From: Pseudomonadota bacterium
GTDB lineage: Bacteria; Myxococcota_A; Polyangia; Polyangiales; Polyangiaceae
Reading direction: 5' to 3'
NCBI GenBank assembly: GCA_023402175.1
Contig: JAEXCN010000496.1
Coordinates: 1-56,490 of the forward strand
DNA length: 56,490 bases
The translations under genes were made by a program, and so were the position numbers. This document shows, one piece after another, positions 41,852-50,610 of the stretch; position 1 is the first letter of the stretch; every line of letters begins with the position of its first letter. A model generated the notes under the pieces. It made no database searches. It was given only the letters and a program-made list of their open reading frames with translations, and was not told the DNA's origin.

Positions 41852-43768
41852 ATGAGCAACGCGTCGGAGTTGCCCAAGGGCGCCGTGCGTCAGGGCGGGA
41901 AAGAGGAGCTTCGCGCGTCCATCCTGAAGACGTACCTCCTGCGGATCCGCGCGGAGAAGGGCGACCGCACGGTTCGTACGGTGCTCGCGAATGCAGGCAT
42001 CGACGCGTCGATGGTCGACAACGAGACGGGCTGGGTCAGCACGCAGGCAGCACGCAAGGCGCTGCGCGGGATCTGCGAGGCGCTCGGCTCCGTCGATGCA
42101 CTCCGCCGACGCGGCGAGTGGGTCACGAACGCCGAGGCGCTCGGAGCTCACGTGCGCATGTTGCGGACGGCCGAGCAACCCGTCGATGCGTACCAGTACC
42201 TCGCGGACAACGTGCGCGAGGTCACGCGTGTCGGCTCGTGGGACTTCGAGCTCGCGGGCGCGCATGCTCCGAAGAAGCCCGCTGCGGTCGAGCCGGAAAA
42301 GTCGGAAGCCGAGCTCGAGGACGCAGCGAGGAAGCTCCCGAAGGACAAGGCATCGGTCCGCGCCGTACGCCTGATCTACCGCCCGCGCGCCGACGGTTAC
42401 GACGACGCCGACAAGCCCGATCCGCAGTCCGAAGCGCTCTTCTGCGCGGCGCGCGAAGGCGAGCTCAGCGCGATCCCGCGCATCTGGGGCCTCGACGATG
42501 CGCGGATCACTCACGAGAAATGCCTCGCGAAAGGCGACGACTGCTGCGCGTACCTCGTCGAGTGGGACGTGGCGGCGGCGAAGAGCACGGCGGTCCTCGC
42601 AGCGGCTGCGGCGGCGATCGTTTCCGGCGGAGCGATCGGCGCTACGGGTGGCCTTGCCGCGGGCGTCATCGGCGCGGTGATTGCGGGCGCGCTCGGAGCC
42701 GGCGCCGGCAAGCTGTGGGATCGCTCGAAGTCGGAGGCTTCGAGCCGCGCATTCGAGAAGAACCGCATCGCTGCGCTCGAGCGCGGCCTCGATCTCCGTG
42801 GCGAAGCGACGAACGCCGCGATCCCCGGCGAGCTCACGGGCACCGTCCTCGGCGGCAAGTACCGCATCGGGAAGAAGATCGGATCGGGCGGCATCGGCGT
42901 CGTCTACGCGGCGGAGCACACGACGCTCGGTCACGAGGTCGCCGTGAAGGTCCTCCGCGGCGCCGCCGCACGTGACGGTGGCGAGATCGCGCGCCTGAGG
43001 CGCGAGGCGTACATCCAGGTCAACATCGACAACATCAACATCTGCCGCGTGCACGATCTCGATCAGATGCCCGATGGCTCGATGTACGTCGTGATGGAAC
43101 GGCTCCACGGCCGCTCGCTTGCCGACAAGCTCTCGCGCGAGCACATCATCGCGCCAGGTTTTGCGCTTCCGGTGTTCATCGGCGTGTGTCGAGCGCTCGC
43201 GGGGGCGCACAAGAAAGGCGTCGTCCACCGCGACCTCAAGCCGGGCAACATCTTCCTCTGCGACGACGGGACGCCGAAGGTCCTCGACTTCGGCATGAGC
43301 AAGCTCACGACCGCCGAGTCGCTCACGCAGGCGGGCTACACGCTCGGCACGCCCGAGTACATGGCGCCGGAGCAATGCATCGGCGCGAACGTCGTCGCGC
43401 AGACGGACATCTACGCGTTCGGCGTCCTCATGTACGAAGCGCTCACGGGCGAGCTGCCGATCATCGCGCAGAGCCGGCGCGAGCTGCTCGATCTGCATCA
43501 GCGGCAGATCCCGGTTCCGATGCGTCAGCGACGGCCCGATCTCGACATTCCCGAAGCGCTCGATCAGGTCGTGATGAAGTGCCTGAAAAAGCGGATCAAC
43601 GACCGCCCGAAGAGCGCCGAGGACCTCGAGGCCATGCTCTCGGCGATCCCGACGACCGGGCTTCCGACGACCTACGAGCGCCGTCCGAAACGCGCTCCGG
43701 TCGCGAGCGAGGACTCCGGGACGATTCCAGCGCTGACGAGCAGCGATCCGCCGCCTCCGGCGAAGTAA
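41852..43768 (+). CDS. Ser/Thr protein kinase with N-terminal sensor-like domain
   Basis: A 638-residue kinase whose domain order is reversed compared with usual bacterial STKs. Residues 1-240 form a domain rich in helices ending ITHEKCLAKGDDCCAYLVEW (219-238), the pattern that closes V4R-type ligand-binding domains. A hydrophobic hairpin of small residues (246-286) follows. The kinase (335-600) carries IGSGGIGVVYAAE, Lys366 in VAVKVL, HRDLKPGNIFL (Asp461), DFGMSK (Asp479) and GTPEYMAPEQ. All catalytic residues are present. The tail is Pro/Ser-rich. No SD is visible before ATG 41852, but TATACC lies about 14 bases upstream. Substrate and ligand are unknown. Confidence 0.88.
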   Translation: MSNASELPKGAVRQGGKEELRASILKTYLLRIRAEKGDRTVRTVLANAGIDASMVDNETGWVSTQAARKALRGICEALGSVDALRRRGEWVTNAEALGAHVRMLRTAEQPVDAYQYLADNVREVTRVGSWDFELAGAHAPKKPAAVEPEKSEAELEDAARKLPKDKASVRAVRLIYRPRADGYDDADKPDPQSEALFCAAREGELSAIPRIWGLDDARITHEKCLAKGDDCCAYLVEWDVAAAKSTAVLAAAAAAIVSGGAIGATGGLAAGVIGAVIAGALGAGAGKLWDRSKSEASSRAFEKNRIAALERGLDLRGEATNAAIPGELTGTVLGGKYRIGKKIGSGGIGVVYAAEHTTLGHEVAVKVLRGAAARDGGEIARLRREAYIQVNIDNINICRVHDLDQMPDGSMYVVMERLHGRSLADKLSREHIIAPGFALPVFIGVCRALAGAHKKGVVHRDLKPGNIFLCDDGTPKVLDFGMSKLTTAESLTQAGYTLGTPEYMAPEQCIGANVVAQTDIYAFGVLMYEALTGELPIIAQSRRELLDLHQRQIPVPMRQRRPDLDIPEALDQVVMKCLKKRINDRPKSAEDLEAMLSAIPTTGLPTTYERRPKRAPVASEDSGTIPALTSSDPPPPAK

Positions 43769-43929
43769 CGCCGCCGGAGGCTTCAGCCAGAGAAGCCGCG
43801 AGCGCGGTCGAAGAGCGCGTCTCGACGCCGCACGAAAGCAAGGAAGCTGAAGCGTAGGCGCTCACTGTCTTCCCGAAGCCTAGGAGCCCCTTCAGCCGGA
43901 CAGGACCCGCGGTATGGTGCGTCCCGCCC

Positions 43930-45333
43930 ATGCCCGACTCGCTGATCCCGCCCATCGGTACCGTCCCCCACGCCGAGCGCATGTTCCGTGTGAACTGGGT
44001 GGCGAACCTGAGGAAGACGCCGAGCGGCGTCCCGTTCCTCAGCGCCGACTTCACCGCGAAGCAGGGCCGTAAGGTGCGCGTCATCGACGTGCGTACCGCG
44101 GAAGAGCTCACCGGAGCGCTCGGCTACATCCCGGGCTCCGATTGGGTACCGCTCGACCGGATCAGCACGCTGCCCGACCGCGTCGGCAAGGACGATCCCG
44201 TCATCCTCATCTCCGGTGGAGAGGAGCGCGCGCACGACGCGGCCGCTCGGCTCGCGAAAGCCGGCATGCGCTTCGTCGCCTTCATGGTCGGCGGAGTCAT
44301 GTCGTGGCGCGACCTCGGCTACTCGACCACGCGCGACCCGTCGATCCTCGATCGCGAGAACGTCATTCGCAGCATCGACGACGTCACCGAAGCTCCGCCC
44401 GACGTCATCACGTCGGAGGACGTCATGAAGCACGTCGGTGACCGGCTCAGCGTCAAATGGATCAAGCTGCCCGCGCTGCTCGTGCGGGGGCTCGTCTCCT
44501 GCGTGGACGGCCGCGACGACAGCGGCGTCGTCGGCAGTCCCGGCGGCGACGCGGGCGAAATGCTCGTCGGGCTCCGCGCGCTCGAGAAGATGCTGCATCG
44601 CGAGCTGAGCGAGTCGGATGTCGGGACGCTCCTCCGGCGCAGACTCGACGTGTTCGGCCGCTTCTACATGCACACGGACCTCGATGCGTCGAACGCGACC
44701 ATCCAGGCGATCCGCGCCGACGCACGATTCGAGCACTACCTCGATCGCGTGTCCGATACGCTCGAGTGGCGCAAGTTCCTCGCGTCGCCGCCGCGTGAGG
44801 TGCAGAACGCACTCCTCGAGCACTCGCTCGAGCCGATGCACATCGGATGCGGGCATCTCCGGCTGTCGCTGACGGACTCACGCGCGTACGACACGAGGGA
44901 AGGCCTCGTCGCCTCGCTCCTCAAGTGCTTCAACCAGAAGCGCTGGGCGGGAGCGCCGGAGCTCGAGGTGGTGGCGCTCGCGGGCGGCCATACCGAGCGG
45001 GCCGTCATCAACGTGCGGATCGGTGGCCCGCTGACGCCGTTCTCGCGCATCCCGCTCGTGTCGCCTGCCGTCGGTGGTGCGCAAGTGTTCGTGCATCACC
45101 CGCGCGTCACGTCCTATCTGCGCCGGCAGCTCGCGCAGTTCCTCGCCATGCAGACGGACATCGTCACGAGCTCGATCGATGCCGACGAGCTGCACCTGGA
45201 GATGGAGCGTCTCGGCGCGCTCCAGCTCGGGAAGACCCTTGGCGCGCTCGCGAAGGGGCTCCCCATCTACGACGTCACGTTCCACGGCGAAGAAGGGTTC
45301 GAGGTGCGCGCGAGCGGCATCGTCGGCGGATGA
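43930..45333 (+). CDS. Degenerate rhodanese fused to carbonic-anhydrase-like domain
   Basis: A 467-residue cytoplasmic protein. Residues 48-132 form a rhodanese fold (RVIDVRTAEELTGALGYIPGSDWVPL ... GMRFVAFMVGGVMSWRDLGY), but the catalytic loop reads ILISGGEERAHD, so the active Cys is missing. The second half contains LVSCVDGRDDSGV (Cys191, Asp193, Arg195), GSPGGDAGEML and HIGCGHLRL (His304, Cys307). CxDxR and HxxC are the zinc ligands and dyad of beta carbonic anhydrases, though here they are 113 residues apart, about twice the usual distance. A zinc enzyme or sulfur-sensing protein is possible. No SD; TATGGT lies eleven bases upstream. It precedes the FUSC gene by 34 bp. Confidence 0.72.
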   Translation: MPDSLIPPIGTVPHAERMFRVNWVANLRKTPSGVPFLSADFTAKQGRKVRVIDVRTAEELTGALGYIPGSDWVPLDRISTLPDRVGKDDPVILISGGEERAHDAAARLAKAGMRFVAFMVGGVMSWRDLGYSTTRDPSILDRENVIRSIDDVTEAPPDVITSEDVMKHVGDRLSVKWIKLPALLVRGLVSCVDGRDDSGVVGSPGGDAGEMLVGLRALEKMLHRELSESDVGTLLRRRLDVFGRFYMHTDLDASNATIQAIRADARFEHYLDRVSDTLEWRKFLASPPREVQNALLEHSLEPMHIGCGHLRLSLTDSRAYDTREGLVASLLKCFNQKRWAGAPELEVVALAGGHTERAVINVRIGGPLTPFSRIPLVSPAVGGAQVFVHHPRVTSYLRRQLAQFLAMQTDIVTSSIDADELHLEMERLGALQLGKTLGALAKGLPIYDVTFHGEEGFEVRASGIVGG

Positions 45334-45367
45334 AGTCGATCCGACTCCGGCCGTGTCGCGAACGCGG

Positions 45368-47437
45368 ATGACGAAGCGTCCTCGCTTGCTCGAGCGTCTC
45401 CTCGCTCTCGGCCCAGTCGCGCCCGACATCGCGCGAGGCGCTCGTGCGGCGATCGCGACCCTTCTGCCGTTCTACTTCGCTCGCGAGCTCGCGAATACGG
45501 AGCTCGTCTGGGTGGCGCTCGGCGGCTGGCTCGGGACGCTCGCGGATCCCGGCGGTTCGCGTGGGTCGCGCGCGAGGACGTTGGCCGTGTTCGGCGTCCT
45601 CGGCGCGATTACCGTCGCGCTCTGCGGAACTACGGGGTCGCTCCCGGGCGCCGCCGTGGTGGCGCTCGCGATCGTAGCCTTCCTCGGTTCCCTCGTACGC
45701 GCCGTCGGCGCGGCCGCGTCGACCATCGGCACGCTCGTCGTCATCACCGCCGCGATCGCGATCGGCGCCGCGCGGGGCGATCCCGTTCGAGATGCCGTCG
45801 CGTTCGCGATCGGCGCGGTGTGGGCCATCGTCCTGTCGTCGATCGTCTGGCCTGTCTGGACGCACCACCGGCTGCGCGTCGCGCTCGCGGCCGTGTACCG
45901 CGCGCTCGCGGATTATGCTCGTGCGCTCGAAGAAGCGACGGCGCTCGGCCTCCCCGAGCAAGACGAGAGGTGGGCGGCGATCGCGCGTATCCACCAGCGC
46001 AGGGTGCGGACCACGATCGAGGAAGCTCGCGACGTGGCGCTGGCGACGCGCGCTCGTCGAACCGGTGAGACGAACCTCGGGAGCAACCTGCGCACCTTGC
46101 TCGGCGCGGCCGAAGCGGAGCTGCCCCTCTTCGTTGCGCTCGCCGAGGAGCTCGAGTCGATGCACCCCGCGTCTCGCCGCGCGGCCGTGGCCGAGACGAT
46201 CGAAGCCATCATGACGACCGAGCTCGCGATCGCGGATGCGGTCGGGAGGACGGTCATCCTCGGCGGGACGCCGGATGGCGCGGAGCCCGAGTCTCGGCTC
46301 TCGGAACACGGCGAGCCGCGGGCCGTCATCCTGTCTCGCAGGCTACTCGCGTACTGCAAGGCCGTCGCGCAGATCGCGTTTGCGCTTTCGTCTCCGCCTC
46401 CGGCCGCGGTCGCGCACCGTGGCATCGGCGAGGGCGCCCGCCGAGTGGTGCGCCAGGATCTGCAGGCGCTGCACGACGCGCTCTCGCTACGCTCCACGTT
46501 CCTTCGCCACGCGGTGCGTGTGACCATTGCCGTCATCGCAGCGCAGCTCGCCGGGCATTTCCTCTCGCTGAACCATGCGCAGTGGGTGACGGTGACGACC
46601 ATCGCCGTCCTGCAGCCCTACCCGGGGGTGACCGTCACGCGCGCGATCGAGCGCGTGATCGGTACGGTGCTCGGCAGCCTCGTCGCGGTGGCGATCACGT
46701 TCACGATCCACTCGCCGATCGCGCTTACTGCGCTCATGGTTCCGCTCTCGATCACGGCCATTGCGACGAAGCCGCGGAGCTATCGCCTGTTCACGTTCTT
46801 CATCACGCCGGTCTTCGTTCTCCTCGCGGAGCGCTGGCACGGCGACTGGTGGACAGCGGCGGCACGCGCCGGCGCAGCGCTGCTCGGCGGCTCGATCGCG
46901 CTCGTCGCGGCCCTCGTGTTCCCGTCACGCGAGGAGAAGCGCCTCGGCGCAGCGCTCCGTTCGATGGTGAGCGCGGTCCGGACCTACGCCGAGGTCGTCG
47001 TCGAGGCGCAGTTTGCGTCTCAGCCCTCGTCGGCGGAGGTCGTCGCCGCTCGACGCGAGGTCGGCGTGGCGCTCGGCGACGCCGAGACATCCCTGGAGCG
47101 GCTCCTCGGCGAGCCGCTGCGTTCCCCTTCGGAAGCGCAGGAGGCGATGCTGCTCGTCACGCACGCGCGAAGGCTCGTCAGCGCGTTCACGACGCTCGAC
47201 TCCGAGCGCGTCCCACCGGCAAACCACGCGCTCCTACGTGCCGTCCTCACGCATGTCCTCGCCGTCCTCGACGGAGCACACGACCGATCGTCCCTCGTCG
47301 GGATCGCGCTCCCCGATCTCTCGACCGCCTCTCCGGCGTGGGTTTGCGAAGCATTTGCCCGCATCCTCCGGCAAGCCGACCTCGTCGGCTTCTCGCTCAC
47401 GGCGGCGCTTGGGCCCGCGCGCGAGGACGACCGCTGA
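45368..47437 (+). CDS. FUSC-family inner-membrane transporter
   Basis: A 689-residue protein with the duplicated FUSC/AaeB-YccS plan: N-terminal membrane bundle (about 25-165), cytoplasmic helical region (175-375), second membrane bundle (about 385-525, with the FUSC signature LNHAQWVTVTTIAVLQPYPGVTVTRAIERVIGTVLGSLVAVA), and a C-terminal helical domain. Members export aromatic acids or similar amphipathic compounds. ATG 45368 is preferred because the preceding open frame lacks similarity and lies over the upstream gene. No membrane-fusion or outer-membrane partner is nearby. It probably shares an mRNA with the rhodanese-fusion gene. Confidence 0.9.
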   Translation: MTKRPRLLERLLALGPVAPDIARGARAAIATLLPFYFARELANTELVWVALGGWLGTLADPGGSRGSRARTLAVFGVLGAITVALCGTTGSLPGAAVVALAIVAFLGSLVRAVGAAASTIGTLVVITAAIAIGAARGDPVRDAVAFAIGAVWAIVLSSIVWPVWTHHRLRVALAAVYRALADYARALEEATALGLPEQDERWAAIARIHQRRVRTTIEEARDVALATRARRTGETNLGSNLRTLLGAAEAELPLFVALAEELESMHPASRRAAVAETIEAIMTTELAIADAVGRTVILGGTPDGAEPESRLSEHGEPRAVILSRRLLAYCKAVAQIAFALSSPPPAAVAHRGIGEGARRVVRQDLQALHDALSLRSTFLRHAVRVTIAVIAAQLAGHFLSLNHAQWVTVTTIAVLQPYPGVTVTRAIERVIGTVLGSLVAVAITFTIHSPIALTALMVPLSITAIATKPRSYRLFTFFITPVFVLLAERWHGDWWTAAARAGAALLGGSIALVAALVFPSREEKRLGAALRSMVSAVRTYAEVVVEAQFASQPSSAEVVAARREVGVALGDAETSLERLLGEPLRSPSEAQEAMLLVTHARRLVSAFTTLDSERVPPANHALLRAVLTHVLAVLDGAHDRSSLVGIALPDLSTASPAWVCEAFARILRQADLVGFSLTAALGPAREDDR

Positions 47438-47460
47438 TCAGCGAGCGTACTGTCGCCGAT

Positions 47461-48540
47461 TCAACGAAGGACCCAGACGAGCCCGGCGACGCTCGCGGCG
47501 ATCACCGCGATGGCGATCGTGACGACCATGATGTCGGCCGCGGTCCACACGCGCCGCCGCGGGCGCACGACGGTCGTCGCCGTCCTCGATCCGACCTCCG
47601 CGATCGGCGCGGGCGCCGCCATGCGCGACTCCGGTGGCGGCGCAGCGCTCGGTGGAGGCGCACCTCCCGCCGCGGACGCCGGAGCAGCGAGCTCCGAGGG
47701 TGGCGGCGGAGGCGGAGCGGCCGCTTCGGGGACGACCTCGTCGGCTGCCGCTTCGAGCTCCGCGAGCACGGCGCTGACCGGTTCGTCGAGCGCGATCACG
47801 GATCGTGCGAGCCGCACCATCGTCGGTGGGCGCCAGACGACGTCGCGATCCGGGCTCAGCCGCATGTCGCCGAGGTGAACGCCGTTGCGCGAGTCGAGAT
47901 CGCGGATGAGCACTTGGGCGCCTCGCCGTACGATCACGGCGTGCTCGCGCGATGCGTCTTCGTCGGCGAGCGGCAGGTCGCATTTCTCCGCCCGGCCGAC
48001 GAGGTAGGCGCGTCCCTCTTCGAGCAATCGGAGCTCGGCGCCGATGTCGGGCCCCTCGACGATGCGCACCTTCGCGATCGTGTCGTCACCGACGGCATCC
48101 ATCGCGTTCCGTACGAGCGCCAGCGCGAGGTCGCGTGTCGCGAGGCCGAGGTCCGGAGTCGCCGGCCTCTGCCCGATCACCAGCTCGAGCCACACGCGAC
48201 CGACGCGGACGAGATCGCCCGACTTCACGAGACGCGGCGTCTGCGGCCCGAGCTTGACGCCGCCAACCCACGTCCCGTTCGTGCTGCCCTCGTCGACGAG
48301 CGTGTACTCGGCGCCCTGCGCGCGGATGCTCGCGTGCCGGAGGCTCACGCTCGGATCCGGCAACCGCACGTCAGAGCCGGTGCCCCGGCCGATGACGATC
48401 CGGGTGCCGTCGAACGTGAGCGACGGAGCTTCGACACCGGGCGGCTTCGGCCCCCGATACCCCCCAACGAGCTCGTCTCGCTCTGCGCTGCGCGCTCCGC
48501 GAGTCTCGCCGCCGGATCGGACGACGACGGTGACCGGCAT
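47461..48540 (-). CDS. Double FHA-domain protein with C-terminal membrane anchor
   Basis: A 359-residue protein with two forkhead-associated domains that bind phosphothreonine. FHA1 (about 40-122): RIVIGRGTGSDVRLPDPSVSLRHASIRA ... STNGTWVGGVKL. FHA2 (about 160-250): AYLVGRAEKCDLPLADEDASREHAVIVRR ... DSRNGVHLGDMRL. The GR..S.....D..vSR.HA and S.NG.. residues are present in both, with SLRH in FHA1 and ASREH in FHA2. A Pro/Ala-rich linker leads to a single C-terminal membrane helix (about 335-357), a tail-anchored plan. It may read out the Ser/Thr kinases present in this genome, two of which are in the window. It is 3 bp upstream of the gshB stop on the same strand. Confidence 0.92.
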   Translation of the reverse strand: MPVTVVVRSGGETRGARSAERDELVGGYRGPKPPGVEAPSLTFDGTRIVIGRGTGSDVRLPDPSVSLRHASIRAQGAEYTLVDEGSTNGTWVGGVKLGPQTPRLVKSGDLVRVGRVWLELVIGQRPATPDLGLATRDLALALVRNAMDAVGDDTIAKVRIVEGPDIGAELRLLEEGRAYLVGRAEKCDLPLADEDASREHAVIVRRGAQVLIRDLDSRNGVHLGDMRLSPDRDVVWRPPTMVRLARSVIALDEPVSAVLAELEAAADEVVPEAAAPPPPPPSELAAPASAAGGAPPPSAAPPPESRMAAPAPIAEVGSRTATTVVRPRRRVWTAADIMVVTIAIAVIAASVAGLVWVLR

Positions 48541-48543
48541 CGA

Positions 48544-49515
48544 TCAATAACCGGGGATGCTCTTCATGTCCGGGCGGAAGTCCTCGGTCTTCCGCTCGAC
48601 CCACTGGATGACGTCGACCGCGAGATCGCGGCCGTGATGCTGGCTCATCTGCTGGATGCCCGTCGGCGAGGTGACGTTCACCTCGGTGAGCTTTCCGTTG
48701 ATGACGTCGAGCCCGACGAACACGAGACCGTCGGCCAGAAGGCGCGGCGCCACGTCTGCGACGATCGCTCGCTCGACGTCGGTCACCTTGTACGGCTCGA
48801 CGCTGCCTCCGACGTGGATGTTCGAGCGGAGATCGTCCGACCGAGGCACGCGGTTGATCGCGCCCAGGATCTGACCGCCGAGGACGAGCACGCGCTTGTC
48901 GCCCGAGACGACCTCGGGGATGAACTCCTGCACCATCACGAGGCGCGTGCCTTCGCCCGAGAGCAGCTGCACGATCGAGCGTGCGTTCTTGTCGTCGGGG
49001 CGGAGCATCATCACCCCCGAACCGCCGGCGAGATCGAGCGGCTTGATGACGCCGATGCCGCCGACCTCGCGCACGAAGTCGAAGATCACGTCCTCGTGCG
49101 AGGTGACGATCGTGCGTGGCATCCAGTGAGGGAAGTTGAGCGTGTAGAGCTTCTCGTTCGCCTCACGAAGACCGCGAGGATCGTTGATGAGCAGCGTGCG
49201 TCCCCGGACGCGCTCGAGGAGGAGCGTCGTCATCAGGTAGCTGTTGTCGAACGGGGGATCCTTCCGGATGAACACCGCGTGCGCGTCCGCCACGCGAATG
49301 TCCGTCGGCGCGCCGAACGTGAAGTACGGCGGCACATCACTCACCGTCAGCGATCGCACGCGCGCGTAGAGGTCTCCGTTCCGCATGTACAGATCGCGCG
49401 GCTCGCAGTGGAGGGACTCGTGGCCTCGGCCCTGCGCCGCCCGCAGGAATGCGAACGTCGTATCCTTGTCCGGCAGCACGCGATCGACCGGATCCATCAC
49501 GTAGACGAAACGCAT
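48544..49515 (-). CDS. gshB: Glutathione synthetase
   Basis: A 323-residue ATP-grasp enzyme that joins gamma-glutamylcysteine and glycine. ATG 49515 starts at the conserved strand MRFVYVMDPVDRVLPDKDTT and has GAGAGG upstream. Family blocks follow: AVFIRKDPPFDNSYLMTTLLLE, LINDPRGLREANEKLYTLNFP, GVIKPLDLAGGSGVMMLRPDD, MVQEFIPEVVSGDKRVLVLGG, RSNIHVGGSVEPYKVTD, FVGLDVINGKLTEVNVTSPTGIQQM. Length is normal. GshA is not in the window. It predicts glutathione-based thiol defence. Confidence 0.96.
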   Translation of the reverse strand: MRFVYVMDPVDRVLPDKDTTFAFLRAAQGRGHESLHCEPRDLYMRNGDLYARVRSLTVSDVPPYFTFGAPTDIRVADAHAVFIRKDPPFDNSYLMTTLLLERVRGRTLLINDPRGLREANEKLYTLNFPHWMPRTIVTSHEDVIFDFVREVGGIGVIKPLDLAGGSGVMMLRPDDKNARSIVQLLSGEGTRLVMVQEFIPEVVSGDKRVLVLGGQILGAINRVPRSDDLRSNIHVGGSVEPYKVTDVERAIVADVAPRLLADGLVFVGLDVINGKLTEVNVTSPTGIQQMSQHHGRDLAVDVIQWVERKTEDFRPDMKSIPGY

Positions 49516-49674
49516 GAAAATGACCTCTCGCCGCACAGTAGTGTGCCCTGTCGGCCGCACGCAACTCGCCGCGAGCGTCGACTCCCAGCCAGGCATGGCG
49601 GAGCATCGAGCTCTGCGGGACGCAGCGCGCGGCGCCGGAGCTCATGCCCCGGCGCGTCCGACCGACGCGAGCTA

Positions 49675-50610
49675 CTATTCGCGCTCGGCGTTGACGGCGT
49701 ACTGCGCGCTCGCGTCTTCGAGGTCGCTCGCGACGGCGTAGCCGACGGAGCCATGCTGCGCGACTGCGAGCGAGTAGCCGTGCGCGTGTCCGACGCGGAC
49801 CTGCGCGGTGCCGACGGCGCGCGGCTGGAGCTGCTCTGCCCCGCGGATCTGGACGCGGCGCGGGTCGTAGATGAAGACGCTCACGCGCTGCACGCCGCCA
49901 CTCGGCTGGGCGACTTCGTACTGGAGCATCGCCGCGCGCTCACCACCCTGGACGGGGAGGAGCCTGCCGCCGACGAACTTGGCGTTCTTCTCGAGCTGCG
50001 GGACATGCACCGGAACGCCGACCTCACGCTCGAACGCACGGACCTCCTTCGGATCCGGTGTCTCGGGACGGATCGGTCGACGATGCACGTCGACGAACTG
50101 GTTCACGAGCTCGTCGTTCGCGAAGCCTGCGCCGAGGCGCGCGCTGCCGTCGGCGAGCGCCATCGGCTGCTTGCCGGCAAAGCCCCAAGCCATCGCGATC
50201 GCCGCTGCGCTCGCGAGCGGAAGCATCGTACGCCAGTGACGAAGCATCGACGGCCGACCCGAGCCGGTGCTCTCATCCATCGCGCCGAACATGCCAGCGG
50301 CGGAAGCCGCTTCGGCCGCGGCCGCGTCTGCACGCTTCTCGTCACGCGCGGTCTCTGCCGCCATCGCCGCGACCATGCGCATGCGGACGTCGGCGGAGGC
50401 AGTGGCCTTGACCGCCTTCTTGAGCGATCCGCGGATGGCGCGATCCAGCGCGACGCGCTCGCGGCACGTCTCACACTGACCAAGGTGGTCGTCGACTTCG
50501 AGGGTCTTGGCAGCGTCGAGCTGTCCGTCGGCGTGAGCGCCGAGGAGACGAGCAATGGAGCCGCAACGCGAAGCTTCTCGATCCACTGGAGGAATCACTG
50601 CACCAATCAA
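49675..50610 (-). CDS. Zinc-binding anti-sigma factor (ZAS type)
   Basis: A 311-residue protein with a cytoplasmic zinc anti-sigma domain: LLGAHADGQLDAAKTLEVDDHLGQCETCRERV, where His42, Cys46 and Cys49 give the HxxxCxxC motif. A disordered Ala/Glu linker, one membrane helix (about 128-146) and a C-terminal extracytoplasmic domain (FVDVHRRPIRPETPDPKEVRAFEREVGVPVHVPQL ... VSVFIYDPRRVQI) follow. The extracytoplasmic domain is the likely signal input. It starts inside the sigma gene stop (ATGA, 50607-50610), so the pair is co-translated. Sensed stress is unknown; the zinc motif suggests thiol oxidation as one option. Confidence 0.9.
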   Translation of the reverse strand: MIGAVIPPVDREASRCGSIARLLGAHADGQLDAAKTLEVDDHLGQCETCRERVALDRAIRGSLKKAVKATASADVRMRMVAAMAAETARDEKRADAAAAEAASAAGMFGAMDESTGSGRPSMLRHWRTMLPLASAAAIAMAWGFAGKQPMALADGSARLGAGFANDELVNQFVDVHRRPIRPETPDPKEVRAFEREVGVPVHVPQLEKNAKFVGGRLLPVQGGERAAMLQYEVAQPSGGVQRVSVFIYDPRRVQIRGAEQLQPRAVGTAQVRVGHAHGYSLAVAQHGSVGYAVASDLEDASAQYAVNAERE

